Source of the DNA: Lineolata rhizophorae
Lineage: Eukaryota; Ascomycota; Dothideomycetes; Lineolatales; Lineolataceae
Assembly: GCA_010093515.1 (NCBI GenBank)
Contig: MU001672.1
Location: 1,190,377 to 1,254,376, forward strand
Direction of reading: 5' to 3'
DNA: 64,000 bases
Part shown: piece by piece, positions 56,801 through 64,000 of the stretch
Layout of the letters: the number at the start of each line of letters is the position of its first letter
How positions within the stretch are numbered: the first letter of the stretch is position 1
Program-made: the position numbers and the translations under genes
The notes under the pieces: generated by a model
Databases searched by the model: none
What the model was told of the DNA's origin: nothing
The model's input: only the letters and a program-made list of their open reading frames with translations

Positions 56801-59031
56801 TATCCGGTACAAGACCAGACCTCTCGTTCAGGCCTTGCAACAAAGTTTCAAAAATGAGAATCTATTTGGAGGCCGCCGAGACGGTTACACGAGCTATCAC
56901 GCCAAGGTCGCTCTTACGAGTACCACGGAGACAGGAGATAAGCCTGTCGTCCTCACAAACTACAATAGGCAGGGGGAAATTCAGCGTAAGCGAAACAATC
57001 GTTCTTTGCAACATTTTGAAGCTTGCCGCTAAATGATCCAAAGCAATGTATGAATTCGTACGGCCAGATGACCCAACACATGAACTAAAACTCTGGGAAG
57101 CGTACGTATATGGCATCACCAGGTTTCCATTAATGACGTATTTTGCTCATTCAGCTGCATTATAGTGCCCGAGCAACTTCTGCGGCTCCGACATACTTCA
57201 AACCGTTTGTCAATGACAGGACAAACGAAGGGTATATAGATGGCGCCGCCTACTACAACAACCCGATTCGTGTTGCAGACCATGAACGCAAATTGATATG
57301 GCCTGAACTTGCCAATCAGCACCCTGACATTGTGTTATCTCTTGGAACTGGTCACAACGGCAACAGAACTAGGGGCTTCGTCGATCCTTCGTGTAGATAC
57401 TTTGGCCATGGTTCCGATGAAGATAGTGTGTCGGACACTCGATCCTTTCGCAATGCTGCCACAGGCTGGCGAAAGTGGACTCCACTACTAAATATCATGG
57501 TAAGTAGGGGAGAGAGTTTGTTGGATTCCGAGCGCGAATGGCAAACATTTCGGAACGAAAAGTTCAGTACGAATTCGACACTGGACAGTCGGCGGTATCA
57601 ACGCTTCAATCCCATGTTAAGCTCTCGAACACCGCACCTGGATGAGAAGAGCCAGGTGCCAAATTTGCAGGCTGAAGTTGGGGATCAACTCCGACGAAAG
57701 CCGCCCTATCAAACTAAGATCACACAAGTCGCTCAGAGACTCGTTGCGAGCTGCTTTTACTTTGAGAGACTCACACCAACGAAAGAGTTGGAGGACGGAT
57801 TTGCATGCGGAGGTAAGTACCTCGTAAGAATTTTAGTATTTTGTGGTTAAGCAGCTGACTAAAGAGTAAAATAGGCCGGCTTAGATGCAGATTTCCAGAT
57901 GGCTCACAAAACTTGCGCTATCTTGGGGATTACCTACGCAATCATCAAGATCCTACTTTCCAGCCCTACTTCACCGTCCAGGAGAGATGCTATCAACCAG
58001 TGAAATATGAGATTTCTCCCGATGTCGTGCATAACATGATTGTCAAGGCAACGTTCGACATGGGAATAATGGAAATACGGGTTTCCCTCCAGCAAGGACA
58101 CACATCCATCTCTTTATGCCTGCGGAGGTGGAACAGCCGATCGGTTGAGGAGCATCCTATTAGCGGGTTTCCTCGGTCCCTGGCTTTAGAGGACTTGATC
58201 AAAAATGGTTCGTGCTCCAATCATATATTTCTATTGAGACTATTCTAGCTTTCACCACGAACTAAGAATCTTCTAGTACACTCAGAACCTAAACCGCAAC
58301 CATCTTTGGACCGGCTGAGACAGAACCGACACCGCTCCTTCCGACATCGGCGCGATAATTCCCGTACTGAGATACCTCAATCTCAGCCTGACCCACAGCA
58401 GCAAGAAAATACTTCCCAGAGTTCCGGCTCACCATCCGGACGAAGTCGTAATTCCGATGAGGATAGATGGGGCTTCAATGACTGGATTCTGCGCCGTGAA
58501 CGATCCGGCCGGCCACCGATATTTGGTAACACCTTTCGACGATCGCGTGATCCCCGTCCGGCGCCCACAAATGGAGGATCTACTACTACATCTCCTGTTG
58601 TAGCGCCTGCACCCTCTGTAGCCACTTCAGGTAATACTCCTGAGCCTGGCGCTCCCAGAAATGTCTCTAGCTTTCCGCTGGCGCCTGAGCTAGAAGAGGA
58701 AGATGACCGGCAATTACGCCAAGCTATTGAACGGTCTCTGCTCGAGAGCCAAGAAGCGGCTCGTGAAGAGCGCCGCCACCATCTCGCCGCTAGAAAGGTG
58801 GCAACACTGGCTCCGCCGTATAGCGCGGAGTTACCTGTGCCAGAACCTCCTGTGAACGATCACCAAGAGCAGAGCAGGCCCAGAAGGGAAGAAGCGCCGG
58901 CAGCTCCGATTGGTGTGCAGCAGCGAGCTACTCCGGAACAAGAAGAGTACACAAGACCGAAAAGGACCGGGTCCGGCACAGACCCAGAAGAATTGGAAGA
59001 GGCCCTGAAGAGGTCTATGATTGAGAAGTAA
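53891..59031 (+). CDS. multidomain patatin-like phospholipase: zinc finger, P-loop GTPase-like, RING, patatin, two UIMs
   Basis: Nine exons: 53891-55011, 55091-55770, 55830-56439, 56499-56606, 56678-56985, 57044-57101, 57166-57812, 57875-58207 and 58277-59031; 1539 residues, all phases closing. Order: a Ser/Pro-rich N-terminus; a B-box-like zinc finger from residue 96 (CEICGLG, FHCVNCDTVYCGVCWD, H-rich tail); a P-loop at about 218 (FIGQTGAGKSTLVKMLIEE) with a long alpha/beta region after it; a RING-like finger at about 734-785 (CFCCLREMPEHPLPCGHVIC, PECAKAY). The patatin domain follows from about 802 (LDGGGVRGVVELEIL), with nucleophile Ser840 in GTSTGG and Asp987 in EGYIDGAAYYNNP. The tail is Pro/Gln/Arg-rich and bears two ubiquitin-interacting motifs (EEDDRQLRQAIERSLLES, about 1430, and DPEELEEALKRSMIEK at the very end). 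All key patatin residues are present, so lipid acyl hydrolysis is expected. Its biological role is unknown. Confidence 0.88.
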
Positions 59032-60165
59032 TAGGAACCTGAGAAAAAATGTCAACGCTGATCTAATGACGATTTTTGATTGTGCTGTACTTCTTTCTAG
59101 AATGCCTTATCATTCAATATTTCCGATTTCATAACATGTTTTGCTTTAAGATTTTTATCTAGCAATATTCGTTTTAGATGCTGGCCTGAGCTCGATAGCT
59201 GAGTTACCCGAAGGGGTGACCGATCTGATCACTTCGCGAACCTACTCGGTAGTGCTAGCATTCCAATCCTATTAAAGCATTCAGAATTCCAAGCAGATTC
59301 TAAGTTTTCATTGCCGAAATATTTGTATTAGAAAGCTCAGCGACCGGCTAGGTTTTTATCGGGTTCTTGATTCAGCAGAAACGAGCTCCATGATCGCTCG
59401 TGGAGTTCCAACGTATGGCCACTATACCGGGCACATCTTGACATCCCGCCGGCCCGTGGTAGCTCACGCCGCCAACGAATGTGAGATCTCTTTAGGTTTT
59501 CTCTTTGTCTAGAGGCTCAACTTGCCTCATGCCTGAGAGTCGAACGGCGTTTGTCGCCTGCACCCGGTATTAGAGAGAACCATGGTTCACGCGCCGCAGA
59601 TTAACACCAGCGGTTACATCGTGTGGCGCTGAGATGGCTCATATTCTCTGAATGTCTTACTCGTTTCCAACCCTACTAGCTTCTCAAGCAATCCACGCTG
59701 TCGGTGAGATACGCGAAAGAAATTGTGACTCCGACGCTACGTGTATTCCTGTGTGCTTCGTAACGGGAAGCGTTCTGGAGTGGCGATTCAGCTTAAAGAC
59801 TTTCCCGGCAGAAAGGGAGAGTTTCTACCCTCGAGCCGTTTGGTTGCTTAAAGACTGCGAGAAGACGCTGAGAAGGATGCGCAGCTGAAAAGGTTAGACT
59901 TTCCGGTCACAAGCGCCCGAATGTGAGCATGAAGGAAGTCACGCAGTAGGCAAAGCAAAATCTTTGGGTTCGGGTGAGGATTTTAATACCTTTTCTTCGT
60001 TTGCTAATAGCCGGATAATATTGAGGGGGCAGGATCAAGAAGTAAATCTGCATTATTACGTGACTCACGTATGAAATTCGACGCCTCTTGAAAGTGGATA
60101 TAAGAGATATTTACTGTATTTGACAGTATCTACACAAATATCCAGAATCTTTAGTGGGCACTTTT
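59032..60165. other. intergenic region between convergent genes
   Basis: Shared 3' side of the patatin fusion and the MFS gene, moderately AT-rich. No gene recognised, and short tRNA-like fragments near 59380-59540 do not fold into a tRNA. Confidence 0.5.
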
Positions 60166-62069
60166 CTAAATAACATACTTAAACGTAATCGCCTTATCTC
60201 CCAGCTTGCTCATCTCGTCAAGCTCCGCATCGGTGAGATCGCGCTCCGCGAGCTGGCGCTTGCGGTTCGCATTGATGCGGCGATAAGACATGACTAAGAT
60301 AATGAGGGCCACAATGCCCGCACAGATGAAACCCAGTTCGAGGGCGTGGCCAAGAATATAGCGCGGCGAGTCCTTGGAGCGGTAGAAGTTGGACGCCATG
60401 GCTACGAAGAATGGAACAATTAGTCGATGAACAACCCAAACTAGACGTGCTCACACCGCGAGGGCGCACTTACCGCCTGCCAGATTCCCAACTCCGATTT
60501 GAATCGCCATGCCGCAAGCACGCTTCGAACTGCCTGCCAAGTTGCTCGCCAGCCAGGCGATAATGCCAGGGAAAGCTGGGTAGATGGCGCACGCGGCGAT
60601 GAAGACGCCGGCGTAGACGACGCCGGGCAGCGGCGACGAGATGGACATGATGAAGCCGACGGCCATCACGCAGAGGAAGAACAGGATGAAGGGAGAGCGG
60701 ATACCGGCACGGTCAGCCACGTGCGCCATTCCGATGGCCAGGCAGGCCGCCGTTACGTAGATCGGCACGGTGAGGAGCTGCGCGGTGGCGGATGTATAGC
60801 CCATGTCGTTTATGATGGTAGGGAGGAAGAGGGAGATGCCGTAGAGGGGTGCGACCTATACCGTTGGTTAGGGCTGGCCATCTGCAGTTAATATTAGGTG
60901 GAAACGATGGGAGTCTTACAATGCCCCAGTACACCCAAATGTTGACCCAGATCTGCCAATCCAAAAAGGCGTCTTTAACATAGGTCCACTTGAATTCATC
61001 GGACTGCGCAACCTGCGGCCTCGACTGCTCAGGAGCACCTTCTTCTCCGCCTGCCCCGGCAACGGCCTCTCGCCTCGCCTGCTGCATCGCCTTGTTCGAG
61101 TTGGATCCTTGGTACTTGAGCCTGTATACGACAAAGGCGCGCTCCTCAGGAGTCAAAAAGCTGGCCGTTTCGGGAAAATCAAAAAGTGTAAAGAAGGCAA
61201 TAATGGCGACGAGGACGGTGGCGATGCCTTCGAGGATGAAGATCCAGCGCCAGCCTTCGAGGCCGCCGACGCCGTCCATGAAGGCGATGCCGTAGGCGAG
61301 AAGGCCGGAGAATGCACCAGCGACGCTGGCGGCGCTAAAGAAGAGGGCTTGTCGGTACTGGGCTTCGTGTCGGCAGTACCACATTGTGATGTAGTAGGCA
61401 ACGCCAGGGAAGAGCCCGGATTCTACGCGGAATGAGCAATTGGAAGAGAGAACGTTTGACGGGGTAGAGTGTAGTGGATAGTAGCAAAGATACCACTTTC
61501 ACTTACACTTTCGAGAACTGATTTCTTGACTGATAGGAAAGTTGTTCTCACTTACCAGTGACACCCAAGAAGAACCGTGCTGCCAAAAGACCGCTGTAAC
61601 CTTGTACAATACCCATCAACGTCATGACAGTTCCCCAAGCCACCATGATACTCGGCAGCCAGATTGACGGTCTGAGCTTCTTCAACAACAAGTTGCTCGG
61701 CACTTCGAAGGCCGAATACGAAAAGAAGAAGACCGTTAGTGTCCAATTGAACTCGGGACCGGTCATGTTCAGGTCCTCGACAAGGCCCTCTATCTTGGCG
61801 TTGCCAATGTTGCCGCGGTCGAGGAAAGACAGCAAGTACAAGAGGGCGAGCATTGGAATGAGGCGCATGTCCATTTTGCGCAAGACCTTCTTCTCGTCGA
61901 TGTGGGCGAACGAGGCCATGGTGGTGCCCGGCGCGGTGGCCATGGCATCCACATCGTGGATCTGCTCGGACTTGGACTTGTGCCTTTTGCCCGCATTTTC
62001 CAGGTGGACGTGGGTCGGCTCCTGAATGGAGGAGGATTCAGGCGACTCGGCCTTCTTCTCGCCGTCCAT
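60166..62069 (-). CDS. MFS transporter, allantoate permease (Dal5) / anion:cation symporter family
   Basis: Four exons on the minus strand: 62069-61556, 61422-60920, 60855-60474 and 60401-60166; 544 residues. The cytoplasmic N-terminus of about 65 residues leads to KKVLRKMDMRLIPMLALLYL, then LSFLDRGNIGNAKIEGL, the signature first helix of the Dal5/Tna1 group. The loop 2-3 region (EVPSNLLLKKLRPSIWLPSI) and helix 4-5 motif (ARFFLGVTGESGLFPGVAYY, formed across intron 1) follow. The central loop carries KWTYVKDAFLDWQIWVNIWV. The second half includes VPIYVTAACLAIGMAHVADR and ends with a basic tail. Twelve membrane helices are expected, with plasma-membrane uptake of an organic anion such as a carboxylate, vitamin or ureide; the substrate cannot be read from sequence. 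Confidence 0.9.
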
Positions 62070-64000
62070 GGTGACGACTGACAGTGATACACAGCACTGT
62101 GATCCTCAACTGGAAGTAAGTCGTGACTCAAAGAATGAACCAACAGTCCAGAACTGGCAGAGAGTGAAACACAAGGATTTGGGTAGAAGCTTAACTGCAC
62201 AACAACCCGTGAGCAGAAAGATCAACACCCGAGCAAGCAAGAGCAAAAGCAGGGCCCCGGGAGAGGGGGCATCAGCCCTTCAAATACCGAGCATGGTACC
62301 CTGACTGAGGGCCTGAAGATCGTCAACCAAACAGAACAACCATAAAATCCCCTCGGGGAGATCCCCACGACCTCCGCAACCAGCACGCTAATCACATTCC
62401 CGAAAAGCGTTGGGGCTCGAGAACCCTGGCAACCCACCGCCCATATCTCCGCTGGGGAAGGTATTCCCGTCTGCAGCCCGCTCCACCTACGCACGCTCGG
62501 CCGACGACGTCCTGGCGTTGCCGCACGTACGCAGCTATGCCGGGCGATCTCTCAGGCGCCTCCCCCATTCTCGCGTGCGCCCAACCAGGGCGTGCTTGCA
62601 TCCGACGACGTACGTACGTGGGTCGGTCCCCCGTTTCCCGCGCGGAATCATCCCGAAGAGCGGGTCCACGCACGACGATGGACGGTACATAGGGCCGAAG
62701 CCAAGGTGCCGAGAAAGGCGGGGGGCGGGACCGCATCCGCTCGCCATCGAGGACGCCAAGGCCGAGGGTACACAGCGCAAGCTCTTCGCGGATCGCTACC
62801 CTTGCGCGCGTCTTTGTGCTGTAGCTCCGGGGCGGCGTATCCCGCCGGGGTGGCGGAGGTGGGCTAGGTGTGCAGGACGGAGCCGTGTTTTCTACACATG
62901 GTTGGACACCCCAGAGAGACTGAAGGAAGAGGCGGGGATAAGCGTCCAATACGTAGGGGCGCGCCTTTTTGCTTGGCCGTGGCGAACCTTTGGGGCACCC
63001 CCGGATTTTAAACCTCCATGCGAGGACGTCGGCAGACCTGCCCCCGTTTCTCGCTTCTTCTTGCCCCGGCGCGGCCGCGTTGCCGAGGGCGGGCAGATCT
63101 TGGTGTGAGATGCGCGGCCGCCGTAGACGTCAGCCAATGCTTCCCTCGCAGTCGGCCGCGCGCTGGGCACACGCGACGTTCGGCGTCTTGTCCGGTGCCA
63201 ACGCCGCGGGCCAAGATTTTGCTTTGCTTCCCTGGCGCCGAGAGCGTTCCGAATGGGCCGTTTGTCGTTTGGTCGTTTGTCGTACAGGGTAGGACGCGCG
63301 ATGCCTGCAAAACGTTTCCCTGGACTGGGGACTTTGCGGTCGAGCGGTTACGACTTTCCTAACGGCGTATCCTCGGCTGTACATGGCGTATATCCTTTTC
63401 CCCGACTAATCATGATGCCGCCAACTGATGGGACGATCGGTGGCTCGGGCGGATCCACGCAGGGATCGAACTGGGCCCACGTGCTGCACGTACGGAGGAA
63501 TAATTCGGCACTTGGTTAACGTGTAGTGAAAACGGCCCGTTGAGCAATTGGTGATCTTGAGTTGGATTTGAAATCCGAGGGTTTGCGGGGTAGCGTTCGA
63601 CCCGATGGACACATCTCCGGTGCTGATTTCTGCTGGGTCAAGTGTGTGTTAGTTCGGGTCAACCTTGGCATCTCGCGCGAAAGAAATGAGACCAGTATTT
63701 AAATTCAGTTAGATGATACTGCTTCTCATGTGAGAACTTTGCTGGTTGTACTACCTTCCGGCGGAAATAGGCCAGTGGGCCACTACATGAGCCAAGCTTC
63801 ATTCACTGTATAAGACCACGGGCCGCTAGTATAGAAGAGTGTATGCCGCAATTTTAGCGCGTAGGGCCAAATTCATCCCCTAGCGAGTTAGCCTCGAGGG
63901 TGGCGCTATCTCAGCGAAATCTTTGAAAAGAGCCGTAGAATTGTCAAGACCAACGCAAGTAGTGCAAACAGTACTCTATACTTGAGGTTCAGCTTGTTAC
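62070..64000. other. promoter side of the MFS gene and intergenic region to the window end
   Basis: GC-rich from 62400 to 63500 and then AT-richer. Many overlapping open stretches occur on both strands, but none shows a domain or a splice-consistent gene. The last 400 bases show nothing recognisable. Confidence 0.5.

Noticed and set aside
59380-59560. tRNA-like A and B box fragments between the patatin and MFS genes
   Set aside because: The boxes are in the wrong order and spacing, and no cloverleaf forms.
63440-63500. GTTCGATCC tRNA-like box on the minus strand
   Set aside because: No matching acceptor stem or anticodon arm; chance match.

Overview
The window is nuclear DNA of a filamentous ascomycete (Pezizomycotina), most likely a Sordariomycete. 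Genes carry short introns of about 45-110 bases with GTAAGT-like donors and CTAAC/CTGAC-like branch sites. GC-rich gene blocks are interrupted by AT-rich islands that look like the product of repeat-induced point mutation. The gene set is typical of the group: a Clr4/DIM-5 type H3K9 methyltransferase, a MATA-type HMG-box factor and a Meu6-like PH protein. The genus cannot be read from the sequence. A 250-base assembly gap lies at 40966-41215.

Layout. 1-330: the cut-off 5' end of a pogo/Fot1-type DNA transposon. 746-2778: H3K9 methyltransferase. 3887-5899: carboxylesterase. 8264-11874: LARP1-type La protein. 13654-14252: small orphan gene. 14253-16560: AT-rich island with a decayed reading region. 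16765-17535: G-patch protein. 18169-19673: membrane-anchored SDR-fold protein. 20397-21236: TAF10. 21620-22191: mitochondrial uS19. 22788-24382: exosome subunit Rrp42. 24383-30656: about 6 kb without a convincing gene. 30657-32421: HMG-box factor. 33397-34231: GINS subunit Psf1. 36059-40149: SulP-STAS-cNMP transporter like yeast Vsb1. 40150-45967: about 5.8 kb without a gene, containing the gap. 45968-48292: Meu6-like PH protein. 50453-51751: UBTD-like ubiquitin-domain protein. 51752-53890: telomere-like repeat and AT-rich relic. 53891-59031: a 1539-residue GTPase/RING/patatin/UIM fusion. 60166-62069: MFS transporter of the Dal5 type.

Most genes are housekeeping and unrelated to each other: replication, transcription, mitochondrial translation, RNA decay, chromatin and transport. 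There is no metabolic cluster. The most unusual gene is the one at 53891-59031, which joins a B-box-like zinc finger, a P-loop GTPase-like region, a RING finger, an intact patatin phospholipase domain and two C-terminal ubiquitin-interacting motifs. It sits beside an AT-rich, rearranged-looking stretch and could be a fungal immunity or incompatibility effector; that role is inference.

Exon boundaries were placed by hand from splice signals and reading phase. For every multi-exon gene listed the phases close, and the total coding length is divisible by three.
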